Shown here: in pieces, positions 52,569 to 60,308 of the stretch
How positions within the stretch are numbered: position 1 is the stretch's first letter
Layout of the letters: every line of letters begins with the position of its first letter
Assembly (NCBI GenBank): GCA_021816865.1
Contig: JAKAWX010000004.1
Coordinates: 106,103-170,102, forward strand
Direction of reading: 5' to 3'
Origin: Thermoplasmata archaeon
GTDB lineage: Archaea; Thermoplasmatota; Thermoplasmata; Lutacidiplasmatales; UBA184
Length of the DNA: 64,000 nt
Made by a program: the position numbers and the translations under genes
The notes under the pieces: generated by a model
What the model was told of the DNA's origin: nothing
The model's input: the letters and a program-made list of their open reading frames with translations, nothing else
The model's database searches: none

Positions 52569-53207
52569 TCACCAGAGCCGGACCGACGGCCCCATCGTGG
52601 TCTTGACGTAGACCGACTCGATGTTCGTGCGGCCCCGCTCGAGCTTCCCGACGATCCGGTTCAGCACCGCATCGAGGTTCTGGGCGAGCTCCTCGGGCTT
52701 CATGCCTCGGGTGCCGACCGGCGCGTGGAATGTGCGGTTCCCCTTCGAACGGACGCGGATCGACCGCTTGAGTGCGTTGACGAGGTTCGTCGGGTCGCTG
52801 CCCGGCGGCACGGGCCGCGGCATCTTGCCGCGCGGCCCGAGGACGACCCCGAGCCGCTTACCGATCGCGGGCATCAGCGGCGCCTCGGCCAGGAAGAAAT
52901 CGACTTCGGAGACCATCCGCTTGGCGGCTTTCGCGTCCTTGGCGAGGTCGTCGAGCTCGTTGGCGGGTACGACAACGTCGGCGACGCCGCGGATCTTCTG
53001 GCAGAGCTCGGGGGAGCCGAAGACGGCGACCTTCACGCTCTTGCCGCGGCCGTTCGGCAGCGGGATCTCGTCCTCGAGGCGGTTCTTGGGAACCGTCAGG
53101 TCGAGGTCCTTCAGGTTCACCGAGACCTCGACGCTCTCGCCGAACTTGCGCTCGGGAGCCTTCCCGAGGAGCTCGACGACCACTTCGAGTGAGGATCGGT
53201 CCGGCAT
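52569..53207 (-). CDS. 50S ribosomal protein L1
   Basis: This 212-residue L1 protein forms the mobile L1 stalk. It has LGPRGKMPRPVPPG, VRVRSKG-type strands and GTRGMKPEELAQNLDAVL. The ATG at 53207 is used, and a TATA-like CTTATGTAGG at about 53254-53264 implies a leader of about 25 bases. In methanogens L1 represses its own operon; I did not find a clear L1-binding mimic in this leader. Its stop overlaps the L10 leader. Confidence 0.95.
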   Translation of the reverse strand: MPDRSSLEVVVELLGKAPERKFGESVEVSVNLKDLDLTVPKNRLEDEIPLPNGRGKSVKVAVFGSPELCQKIRGVADVVVPANELDDLAKDAKAAKRMVSEVDFFLAEAPLMPAIGKRLGVVLGPRGKMPRPVPPGSDPTNLVNALKRSIRVRSKGNRTFHAPVGTRGMKPEELAQNLDAVLNRIVGKLERGRTNIESVYVKTTMGPSVRLW

Positions 53208-53417
53208 GTGCGTTCGCCTATCGACAGTAGGGCGGCGGCGGCGAAAAGGCTTCCCTACATAAGTCTTGGCTTTGCCGTCTACCGGGACGTGGTCCGTAGC
53301 CGCGTCGCCGAGCGTTCGACCGTCGAGCGGAGCTCCGCCCCGGTTCGCGGGTCCGGGCGGGCAGGAGCCCCCCGTCGCCGGGGCGCCGGTGCCTCCCCCG
53401 CCGAGACGCGCCCCTAA

Positions 53418-53429
53418 CCCTAAATAGGG
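53418..53429 (+). promoter_or_regulatory. TATA box of the L44e-S27e-aIF2alpha operon
   Basis: CCCTAAATAGGG is a near-palindrome ending 21 bases before the ATG at 53451. Confidence 0.6.
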
Positions 53430-53450
53430 CGTGAGTCTCGGCGGCCGCCG

Positions 53451-53735
53451 ATGCATTATCCGAAGGTCGTCTCGACCTACTGCCCGAAGTGCCGCGTCCA
53501 CACGCCGCACGACGTGGAGAAGGTCCGCAAGCGCCCCGCCTCCGAGCTCAAGTGGGGCCAGCGAAGGTTCCGTCGGGCCACGCGCGGCTACGGAGGGTTC
53601 CCGCGGCCGAAGCCCGAGGGACGCGCCAAGGCCGTCCGCCGGGTCCACCTGAAGTATCGGTGCAAGAAGTGTCAGTACACCGTCCAGCCGAAGAGCTGGC
53701 GGGCAAGCCAGCTCGAGCTCGTGGAGCACCACTGA
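53451..53735 (+). CDS. 50S ribosomal protein L44e
   Basis: This 94-residue zinc-ribbon protein has STYCPKCRVHTPH and YRCKKCQYTV, giving the four zinc cysteines of L44e. It is specific to archaea and eukaryotes. It leads an operon with S27e, aIF2-alpha and Nop10, the conserved archaeal order. Confidence 0.97.
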   Translation: MHYPKVVSTYCPKCRVHTPHDVEKVRKRPASELKWGQRRFRRATRGYGGFPRPKPEGRAKAVRRVHLKYRCKKCQYTVQPKSWRASQLELVEHH

Positions 53736-53745
53736 GGGGGAGTCC

Positions 53746-53922
53746 ATGCGCGGACCGTCACCGTTCTGGGTCGTGAAGTGCCCGGACTGTTCCACGGAAC
53801 AGACGATCTTCAGCCGACCCGCCACCGTCGTCAACTGCACCGTCTGTGGTGCGACGCTTGCCACGCCGACCGGGGGCCAAGCCAAGCTCCGCGGCGAGCT
53901 CGTTCGCGCCGTGACGGCCTGA
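53746..53922 (+). CDS. 30S ribosomal protein S27e
   Basis: This 58-residue zinc-ribbon protein was read directly from the DNA. It has FWVVKCPDCSTEQTIFSRPA and CTVCGATLATPTGG, giving the CxxC...CxxC zinc site of S27e. It begins 10 bases after L44e with GGGGG just upstream and ends 19 bases before aIF2-alpha. Confidence 0.95.
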   Translation: MRGPSPFWVVKCPDCSTEQTIFSRPATVVNCTVCGATLATPTGGQAKLRGELVRAVTA

Positions 53923-53941
53923 GCGGGGGCGTCCGGGTCGC

Positions 53942-54718
53942 ATGCCGCTCCGTGCGGAACTGCCCGAGGAGGGCGAGCTCGTTATCGGCACGGTGACGAG
54001 CATCCGCAACTTCGGGGCGTTCGTCACGCTTGACGAGTACGCCAAGCGCGAGGCGTTCATCCACCTCTCGGAGGTCGCCACCGGGTGGGTCAAGTACATC
54101 CGGGACCACATCCGCGAGGGCCAGAAGATCGTCGCGCGGGTCCTGCGGGTCGACCCCTCGAAGAACCAGATCGACCTCTCGCTCAAGCGCATCAACGACC
54201 ACCAGCGCCGCGAGAAGGTCCAGGCGTGGAAGAACGAGCAGCGCGCGATGCGGCTCGTCCAGCAAGTCGGGACGGCGCTCAAGCTGAGCTCCGACGAGGC
54301 GATCGACCTCTTCGGCGCCGGGCTCGTCGACCGGTACGGGTCGATCTTCCAGGCGTTCGAGGTCGCTTCCGCCGACCCGAGTCGGTTCCAGAAAGAGAAC
54401 GAGAAGGCCCCGTGGGCGGCGGCGTTCCTCAAGGTCGCGCAGGAGAACATCGTTCCTCCGCACGTCACGATCCTCGGCACTCTCGAGGTGACGGCCCCCT
54501 CGCCGGACGGGATCGACCGGGTCCGCGCGGCGCTCCTCGCGGCGGAGGCCGTCGATCCCGAGTCGGTCGACGTCCAGTACGTCGGCGCCCCGCGTTACCG
54601 CATCCGAGTGGAATCCTCGCAGTACAAGCTCGCCGAGGAGACGCTCAAGAAGGCAACGGACGCCGCGCTGCGGTCGATCAAGGCGGCGGGGGGGGAGGGG
54701 ACGTTCGTCCGGGCATGA
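53942..54718 (+). CDS. Translation initiation factor aIF2 subunit alpha
   Basis: This 258-residue factor has an N-terminal S1 domain (LVIGTVTSIRNFGAFVTLDEY, GWVKYIRDHIREGQKIVARV), a helical middle and a C-terminal alpha/beta domain (VTILGTLEVTAPSPDGIDRV). It forms the aIF2 heterotrimer that carries initiator tRNA. The stop overlaps the ATG of nop10. Confidence 0.97.
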   Translation: MPLRAELPEEGELVIGTVTSIRNFGAFVTLDEYAKREAFIHLSEVATGWVKYIRDHIREGQKIVARVLRVDPSKNQIDLSLKRINDHQRREKVQAWKNEQRAMRLVQQVGTALKLSSDEAIDLFGAGLVDRYGSIFQAFEVASADPSRFQKENEKAPWAAAFLKVAQENIVPPHVTILGTLEVTAPSPDGIDRVRAALLAAEAVDPESVDVQYVGAPRYRIRVESSQYKLAEETLKKATDAALRSIKAAGGEGTFVRA

Positions 54719-54897
54719 CCGAATCGATCCTGCGCGTGTGCCGCGCGTGCGACCGCTACACCTTCCGTACGACATGTCCCCAGTGCGGAGGCGCGACGCG
54801 GACGCCCCACCCGGCCCGATTCGACCCGGGGGACCGGTACGGGAAGTACCGGCGCATGCTCACGGCGAACGCGATCCCGTCGCGGGACCCGAGCTGA
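54715..54897 (+). CDS. H/ACA RNA-protein complex protein Nop10
   Basis: This 60-residue zinc-binding protein has CRACDRYTFRTTCPQCGG (Cys4) followed by HPARFDPGDRYGKYRR, the Nop10 signature. It supports Cbf5 in RNA-guided pseudouridylation. ATG at 54715 overlaps the aIF2-alpha stop. Confidence 0.96.
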   Translation: MTESILRVCRACDRYTFRTTCPQCGGATRTPHPARFDPGDRYGKYRRMLTANAIPSRDPS

Positions 54898-54906
54898 GGA
54901 AGGACG

Positions 54907-55431
54907 ATGGTCGCCGGAATCCACCGCATCAAGGTCGTGAACGACGTGAGCGACCTCGTGCCGATTCTGCGCGCGGTGGACTCGTCGGTGAAGCTCAAGC
55001 TCGTCCAGCGGCTCGGCGAGAGCTGGCTGACGCTCGACGACGTCGTGCAGGAGTTCGGCGAGGAGGGCGAGAAGGCGCTCGCGTTCTTCGAGAAGCTCCG
55101 CCTGATCGACACCCGATGGGTCGCGCGCGAGGGACGGCGCCAGCCCGACAAGAGCTACCACTTCTACTACTCGACGATCAACATCGCCACGACCTCTCCG
55201 CTCGCCGAGATCTCCGAGGTCCTCGCGATCGCGATGATGCCGCCGAAGGAGTACGCCCGGCTCGAGGAACGGGTCTTCAAGGCGGTCGGCGAGGACGGTC
55301 GGTTCTTCTCCGACGTCGCGGAGGACCTCGAGATGTCGCCGACCCGCCTCAAAGGGATCGTCAAGCGCTCGGAGAAGCTGGAGTATCGTGGCCACCGGAT
55401 CGAGCGGTTCCAAGGCGAGGGCGCGACCTAG
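54907..55431 (+). CDS. Winged-helix DNA/RNA-binding protein (ArsR-like fold)
   Basis: This 174-residue protein has two winged-helix-like regions. The first covers SSVKLKLVQRLGESWLTLDDVVQEFG; the second begins after YARLEERVFKAVGEDGRFFSDVAEDL. It lies in a translation and tRNA-modification operon after Nop10 and overlaps the Trm56 start by 44 bases. A conserved archaeal regulator is the likely class; its target is unknown. Confidence 0.7.
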   Translation: MVAGIHRIKVVNDVSDLVPILRAVDSSVKLKLVQRLGESWLTLDDVVQEFGEEGEKALAFFEKLRLIDTRWVAREGRRQPDKSYHFYYSTINIATTSPLAEISEVLAIAMMPPKEYARLEERVFKAVGEDGRFFSDVAEDLEMSPTRLKGIVKRSEKLEYRGHRIERFQGEGAT

Positions 55432-55960
55432 GCGAATCCCCGAGGTCTCGGTCCTCCGCGTCGGGCATCGGGCGGGCCGGGACCCCCGGCTCACCACGCA
55501 TCTCGCCCTTGCGGCGCGCGCGTTCGGGGCCCGGCGGATGTTCCTTCATCCGCCGGACCGGGAGCTCGCGGGTCGGGTCGACGGGGTCGTGCGCGGCTGG
55601 GGCGGCACGTTCGATATCGTGCCGGCCGAAGAGTGGAAGTCGGTCGTCCGCTCCTTCGACGGACCGGTCGTCCACTTGACGATGTACGGGCTCCCGCTCT
55701 CCGGCGTGCTGCCGAAGATCGCGCGGGCCCCGCGCGTGCTCTTCGTGGTCGGCGGGGCGAAGGTCCCTCCCGACCTCTACCGGCTCGCGACGTACAACGT
55801 GGCCGTCGGCCACCAGCCGCACAGCGAGGTCGCGGCGCTTGCGGTCGCGCTCGAGCGCCTGCTCGGCGTCCCGGGGCCGGGCCCGTGGCCGAACGCCCGT
55901 CGCGCGGTCGTTCCGCGCGCGCGGGGGAAGAAGGTCGTCGAGAGGCCGGGGGCCCCGTGA
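55388..55960 (+). CDS. tRNA (cytidine-56-2'-O)-methyltransferase
   Basis: This protein of about 190 residues is the archaeal SPOUT enzyme aTrm56, which 2'-O-methylates C56 of tRNA. Motifs include VLRVGHRAGRDPRLTTHLALAAR, VHLTMYGLPL, VVGGAKVPPDLY and NVAVGHQPHSEVAALAV. The GTG at 55388 lies inside the preceding gene, and no better start exists before the conserved part. Its stop overlaps the mevalonate kinase start (GTGA). Confidence 0.92.
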   Translation: MATGSSGSKARARPRRIPEVSVLRVGHRAGRDPRLTTHLALAARAFGARRMFLHPPDRELAGRVDGVVRGWGGTFDIVPAEEWKSVVRSFDGPVVHLTMYGLPLSGVLPKIARAPRVLFVVGGAKVPPDLYRLATYNVAVGHQPHSEVAALAVALERLLGVPGPGPWPNARRAVVPRARGKKVVERPGAP

Positions 55961-56934
55961 GCGAGCCGCTCCTTCCGATACCCTCCCGCGAGCTCCCGGT
56001 CTCGGCCCGGGCGCCCGGGAAGTGCATCGTCTTCGGCGAGCACGCGATCGTCCACGGCGCTCCCGAACTCGTCTTCGCCATCGACCTCTACACCCAGGTC
56101 TTCGTCCGTCCCGCCGCGGTGACCCGCCTCAACGGGGACGCCGAAGCGACGCGTCGGAACCCCTACTTCGCGAGCGCGCTGGCCCGGGCGTGGGATTCGG
56201 GCGCGCCGGTCGAGGTCCGCGCGGTATCGCGCATCCCCCGCGCCGCCGGCCTCGGGTCGTCGGCCGCGTTCGCCGCCGCCCTCGCGGCGGCGTTCGGCGC
56301 CGCCCGCGGGGGGGTCGACCGGCCGACGCTCGCCCGGACGAGTTTCGAGATCGAGCGGGGCGCCCAGGGCGTGGGGAGCCCCGGCGACACGACAGCCGTG
56401 GTCGGGGGCGGCTACCTCGCCATCAACGGCGGCGAGGGCGAGCCGCTCTGGACGGTGCCGGGCGGATACCACGAATGGCGGGTGCGCCGCGTGCCCGACC
56501 CCGGTTGGGTGTGGGTCGTCGCCCACAGCGGGATCCCCCGCTCGACCGCGGACGCCGTTCGGGCGGTGGGCCGTCGGCTCTCCGCGCCGGACGGCCCGGC
56601 CCTCCTCGCGGAGTTCGCGCGCGTCGCACGGGACGGTATCCGGGCCGTCGGGGCGGGGGACCGTCGCTCGGTCGCGGAGCTGATCCGGCGCAACCACGAG
56701 CTCCTGCGGGACGCGGGTGTCTCGCACCCGCGGCTCGAAGCGCTGATCGAAGCGGCCGCTCCCGCGAGCGAGGCCGCGAAGCTCACGGGGGCCGGAGCCG
56801 GCGGGTCGATCGTCGTGCTGCCGATCCCGGGGAGGGAAGCCGAGCTCGTCCGACGCCTCGCACGGGCCGGCGGGCTTCCGTTCGTCGTCCGGCCCGTCGG
56901 CGGCGCCGAGCTTGTCGACGCGCCGACCGAGTGA
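55957..56934 (+). CDS. Mevalonate kinase
   Basis: This 325-residue GHMP kinase phosphorylates mevalonate in the isoprenoid route that feeds archaeal lipids. It shows APGKCIVFGEHAIVHG, the phosphate-binding PRAAGLGSSAAFAAAL and the C-terminal KLTGAGAGGSIVVL. GTG at 55957 overlaps trm56. Its product line leads to the GGPP synthase at 18643-19704. Confidence 0.95.
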   Translation: MSEPLLPIPSRELPVSARAPGKCIVFGEHAIVHGAPELVFAIDLYTQVFVRPAAVTRLNGDAEATRRNPYFASALARAWDSGAPVEVRAVSRIPRAAGLGSSAAFAAALAAAFGAARGGVDRPTLARTSFEIERGAQGVGSPGDTTAVVGGGYLAINGGEGEPLWTVPGGYHEWRVRRVPDPGWVWVVAHSGIPRSTADAVRAVGRRLSAPDGPALLAEFARVARDGIRAVGAGDRRSVAELIRRNHELLRDAGVSHPRLEALIEAAAPASEAAKLTGAGAGGSIVVLPIPGREAELVRRLARAGGLPFVVRPVGGAELVDAPTE

Positions 56935-56948
56935 GCCAGGGCCGCCGG

Positions 56949-58145
56949 TCACTTCCGGGCCACGATCCGGATCACGGCGTTCGGTCCGACCGGCTGGTCG
57001 GCGCCAAGGGCCCGGTGCGTCCGCCCGTCGATCGCGCGGACGAAGTTCTCACCGAGGTCCGAGTGGACCCGGTAGGCGACGGCACGGGCCGTCGTCTGGG
57101 CGGGAACGAGGAGCGCATCGGGGAGCACGCGGCCCTTCCCGTCGGTCCAGTGGGTCTCGTCTTCGACCGGGTAGACCACGATCCGTCCGAGACGTTCGAA
57201 GACCATGCGTTCGAGCGCGGGCTGGACACCGGTCGACCCCCATCGCGCGAGGACCGCGCGCACTTCGTCGAGCGCTTTGGCTTGCGCGCTCGACAGGCGT
57301 TCCGGGTCGCCGACCTCGAAGGTCGGGTCCCCCGGCCGGTACCCTATGAGACCGGCCCGCGCCGCCCGTCGTAGGAGGAGCTCCGCGTCGGACGCGGTCG
57401 GCACCACGGGGATCGGGTCGATCGCGGCGGCGAGGGACTTCGCGGCCTCGGGAAGCGCGCGATCGGACTTGTTCGCCGCGACGAGCCGGGGCTTCGACGT
57501 TCGCAGGAGCTCGAGCGCAATCCGCTTTCGGTCCGCCTCGGACCAGTGCGCGGGGTGGGCGCGGTCGGCGGGCAGGTGCCGCAGCGCGGCCGCGATCGCG
57601 GAGGGAGAGATCGACAGTCCCGTAAGTCGTTCGGCGAGGAACTCCTCGACCTTTCGTCCTTCGATCTCCGTTCCGCGGGCGTGGCGGGCGAAGTCGCGGC
57701 CGAGGATCTCGGCGACCCACGCGACCAATTCGTCTTCGAGCCAGCGAACCTCGTCGGCCGGATCGTGGCGGCCCGGAGCGTCGATACGGCCCTCGGCGTC
57801 GGTCGCCCCGGAAAGGTCGACGACCTGCACGAACCCGTCCGCCGCCCGGAGGTCGTCGAGAAATTTGTGCCCGAGGCCCTTCCCCGAACTGGCGCCCGGA
57901 ACAAGCCCCGGCACGTCCACCAGGTTCACCGGGACCCAGCGCGTTCCGTTCACGCACTTCGCGTTCCCCGGAGTGCACGCGGTCGCCTTCTCGACATGCG
58001 GGCACGGGGCTCGGACGGCCCCGACCCCCCGGTTCGGCGTGATCGTCGTGAACGGGTACGGGGCCATCGGGACATCCAGCAATGTCAGCGCGTTGAAGAA
58101 CGTCGACTTTCCGACGTTCGGCTTTCCGACGACCCCGACCTCCAC
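56949..58145 (-). CDS. ychF: YchF/OLA1-type P-loop GTPase/ATPase
   Basis: This 398-residue OBG-family protein binds ribosomes and prefers ATP in bacteria and humans. P-loop GKPNVGKST is at residues 7-15; VDVPGLVPGASSGKGLGHKF is G3, NKSDRA is G4, and a TGS domain ends the protein (YRVHSDLGENFVRAID). The GTG at 58145 is chosen because the family begins right there. A CTATTCCG box at about 58168-58175 has leaderless spacing, overlapping the end of the adenosyltransferase gene. Confidence 0.93.
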   Translation of the reverse strand: MEVGVVGKPNVGKSTFFNALTLLDVPMAPYPFTTITPNRGVGAVRAPCPHVEKATACTPGNAKCVNGTRWVPVNLVDVPGLVPGASSGKGLGHKFLDDLRAADGFVQVVDLSGATDAEGRIDAPGRHDPADEVRWLEDELVAWVAEILGRDFARHARGTEIEGRKVEEFLAERLTGLSISPSAIAAALRHLPADRAHPAHWSEADRKRIALELLRTSKPRLVAANKSDRALPEAAKSLAAAIDPIPVVPTASDAELLLRRAARAGLIGYRPGDPTFEVGDPERLSSAQAKALDEVRAVLARWGSTGVQPALERMVFERLGRIVVYPVEDETHWTDGKGRVLPDALLVPAQTTARAVAYRVHSDLGENFVRAIDGRTHRALGADQPVGPNAVIRIVARK

Positions 58146-58168
58146 ACGGCCTCCGAACGGACCTTGCT

Positions 58169-58786
58169 CTACACGGAATAGTCGGGGGGGATCTCGGAGA
58201 CGCCCTGTTTCGCGTTCGCGGCCAGCGCGAGGGCAAAGAAGAGATCGCTCAGTCGGTTCGTCCACGCCAGCAGTTCGGGGCGGACCGGTTCCGAGCGGTT
58301 GAGGCTCCAGAGCTCGCGTTCCGCACGGCGGGCGACCGTCCGGCAGACGTGGAGCTCGGCCGCCGTTCGTGACCCTCCGGGGAGCACAAACGAATGGAGG
58401 TCGGGGTGGGCCGCGTCGAAGCGATCGATGTCCGCTTCGAGCCGATGTACGTGGCGCTCCTCGATACGGTGCGTGGGAACGGCGGCCGACGGCCCCCGGG
58501 CAAGCTCGGCCTGGCCGATGTAGAGCTCGTGCTCGAGCCTTCGCAAGACCGCACGGAACTCGGAGAGCCCTTCGGGGAGATCGGCGATCGCGAGCCCGAG
58601 GTGGGCCCCGAGCTCGTCGAGCGTCCCGTAGGCGCGGATGCGGGAGGAGTCCTTGTCTACGCGCGGACCACCGGCGAGACCGGTCGTTCCCCGATCGCCC
58701 GTGCGGGTGTAGAGACGCGGGATGTTCTCGCCTCCGGCCGCCACTGCAACTGGTCCAACGGAGAACTCAGGCCATGGACGGGACAA
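58169..58786 (-). CDS. PduO-type cob(I)alamin adenosyltransferase
   Basis: This protein of about 205 residues makes adenosylcobalamin from cob(I)alamin and ATP. Motifs are YTRTGDRGTTGL (ATP binding), KDSSRIRAYGTLDELGA and the C-terminal LLAWTNRLSDLFFALA. The TTG at 58786 has a TATA-like CATAATGAG about 25 bases upstream. A GTG at 58744 is the alternative and gives a more usual length. A BtuF-like protein at 16516-17424 may belong to the same B12 economy. Confidence 0.92.
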   Translation of the reverse strand: MSRPWPEFSVGPVAVAAGGENIPRLYTRTGDRGTTGLAGGPRVDKDSSRIRAYGTLDELGAHLGLAIADLPEGLSEFRAVLRRLEHELYIGQAELARGPSAAVPTHRIEERHVHRLEADIDRFDAAHPDLHSFVLPGGSRTAAELHVCRTVARRAERELWSLNRSEPVRPELLAWTNRLSDLFFALALAANAKQGVSEIPPDYSV

Positions 58787-58884
58787 AACGAGATGTGCAG
58801 CACCTCATTATGCTTGGCGTCCTGTCGGCACAGTCGGCAGATGAACCCGCTCCGTTCGCTCCACGCAATCCCCATCGGTTCCAT
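58657..58884 (-). CDS. Possible small zinc-binding protein, overlapping
   Basis: This 75-residue frame starts MEPMGIAWSERSGF and contains CRLCRQDAKHNEVLHISFC followed by PVH, a CxxC...CxxH pattern. It lies 27 bases after the RHH gene on the same strand. However, its second half overlaps the adenosyltransferase gene in another frame and looks random. Only the first about 40 residues look coding, so this is a weak call. Confidence 0.25.
   Translation of the reverse strand: MEPMGIAWSERSGFICRLCRQDAKHNEVLHISFCPVHGLSSPLDQLQWRPEARTSRVSTPARAIGERPVSPVVRA
58804..58817 (-). promoter_or_regulatory. TATA-like box of the cobalamin adenosyltransferase gene
   Basis: On the minus strand this reads CCAAGCATAATGAG, centred about 25 bases before the TTG at 58786. 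Confidence 0.4.
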
Positions 58885-58911
58885 GTTGCAACCCTTCCCC
58901 AGTCCCGGAAG

Positions 58912-59313
58912 CTAGCGCCGGAGGAGCCCCCGACCCTCCCGTGCCGCCCGACGTCGGCCCTCGCGTCGTTCGTGCGCCGACCGCGCACGATCGCGCAGTG
59001 CCGGCACGTGTTCCGCGTGGGTGATCGCGAGCTCCCGGATGCCCAGCGTCAGCGCGAGCGCCACGGCGCTCTCGACGTCGCGGGCGTATCCGTCCTCGAC
59101 CATTTCCTCGAGCTCGGCCCGCAGGGTCGCGGGTAGCTCAACGCCCGGAGGAGCCGTCTCTTCGGCCCCCTTCCGCACGAGCTCGCGGATCGCTTCGGAC
59201 CGGTTCGCGAGATTGCGGTGCGTCTGGAACCGATCGAGGAGCGACGCCTCCTCGGACGTGAGGCGCACGCCGAGAAAGTGGGTCGCGGGAGCGTTGGCTC
59301 GAGCGGTCCGCAC
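58912..59313 (-). CDS. Ribbon-helix-helix (CopG-type) DNA-binding protein
   Basis: This 133-residue protein has an N-terminal RHH fold (HFLGVRLTSEEASLLDRF, then NRSEAIRELVRKGAEE). A second helical part (MVEDGYARDVESAVALAL) and a very basic C-terminus follow. It probably dimerises on DNA as a repressor. The start is GTG at 59313, with AT-rich TATA candidates at 59318-59342. Its GC-rich coding style matches the host, so I place it just outside the casposon-like block, although it could regulate it. Confidence 0.75.
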   Translation of the reverse strand: MRTARANAPATHFLGVRLTSEEASLLDRFQTHRNLANRSEAIRELVRKGAEETAPPGVELPATLRAELEEMVEDGYARDVESAVALALTLGIRELAITHAEHVPALRDRARSAHERREGRRRAAREGRGLLRR

Positions 59314-59375
59314 GTGTTTTACATAAATTTAACACATATTTAGACGTTGCTCACCTGACGTTTAACAATAGGGGG

Positions 59376-59388
59376 CATGGCGTCTCCA
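59376..59388 (+). repeat. Left copy of edge direct repeat
   Basis: CATGGCGTCTCCA matches CATGCTGTCTCCA at 63922-63934 in 11 of 13 bases and in the same orientation. The two copies bracket the low-GC block. It could be a diverged target-site duplication, a shared promoter-proximal motif or chance. Confidence 0.3.
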
Positions 59389-59438
59389 AACCCAGCAAGA
59401 TACATCCGGCGGTAAGGGGAGGGGGCTCTTGGTGCTCC

Positions 59439-60308
59439 ATGAGACCCCTTGTGATCGCCGAATACTCGTCATGTTTGAAGGTGCGGAACGGGAAGCTCGT
59501 TCTGAGGCTGCAAGGCCAGAAGGTCGAGCAGGAATGGGCTCCGGGAGCGTTCCCTTACGATACGGTGGTCTGCGATCCTATGGGCGGCTTTGTCACGTTT
59601 CCCGCTCTCCGCTGGCTTGCCGATAGGGGCGTAGTGCTGACTCTCCTGAACTTTGACGGGCGGCCGGTACTCACGGCCCTTCCCGACCACCCAATCAACG
59701 GACGAGATCGTATCGCCCAGCTGAAAGCCTACTCGAACCCCCAGAAACGTGTCGAGATGGCGCGCGAGATACTGCGGGCGAAAGTCGGTCGAGAGGTCCC
59801 ACAAGACCTGCGTGACCTCAACCGGCTGCGGATGTGGGAGGCCGAGATTGCGGCTCGATACTGGTCCGACCTTGGTATTGTGAGGGATTACCCTAAGGCT
59901 CGCGACCCCACGAACGCGGCCATCAACTACAGCTTCGGCCTCCTCGAGAGCGTCACGCGCCGCATGATACATCGTTTGGGCCTCGAGCCATCAATCGGCT
60001 TCCTCCATGTGCCCCGAGGTCCATCGGACGGGAAATCTGCGTTCGTCTACGATGTGATGGAACCCTACCGTGAGACCGCCGCCCGAGTCGCGCTTGCCGA
60101 GAGGCCGAGGCGCGCAGATTACTTCGTGATGTTTGGCGGGACCGTCCGGCTGCGCCAAGGATTCACTCAAGCTCTCGCCCGACGCTTCGCGAAGGCGTTT
60201 CCCGAGCGCGAAATGGGCGAGTGGCTTAGGCGCCTCACCCTTCGTATGGCCCTGCCTCCGCTCTCCAATCTCCCAGGTCCTCAGCCGTCTCTTCCTGAGC
60301 GACCATAG
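59439..60308 (+). CDS. Cas1-family integrase (casposase-like)
   Basis: This 289-residue protein has both parts of Cas1: an N-terminal beta domain (PLVIAEYSSCLKVRNGKLVL, GGFVTFPALRWLADRGV) and the helical catalytic domain. The metal triad is intact: Glu170 in INYSFGLLESV, His190 in SIGFLHVPRG and Asp205 in VYDVMEPYRE, followed by Glu208. No Cas2 or CRISPR array accompanies it, and it sits next to a family B polymerase, so integration of an element is a better guess than spacer acquisition. ATG at 59439 follows a purine-rich GGGGAGGGGG. Its last 74 bases overlap the convergent polymerase gene. Confidence 0.9.
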   Translation: MRPLVIAEYSSCLKVRNGKLVLRLQGQKVEQEWAPGAFPYDTVVCDPMGGFVTFPALRWLADRGVVLTLLNFDGRPVLTALPDHPINGRDRIAQLKAYSNPQKRVEMAREILRAKVGREVPQDLRDLNRLRMWEAEIAARYWSDLGIVRDYPKARDPTNAAINYSFGLLESVTRRMIHRLGLEPSIGFLHVPRGPSDGKSAFVYDVMEPYRETAARVALAERPRRADYFVMFGGTVRLRQGFTQALARRFAKAFPEREMGEWLRRLTLRMALPPLSNLPGPQPSLPERP

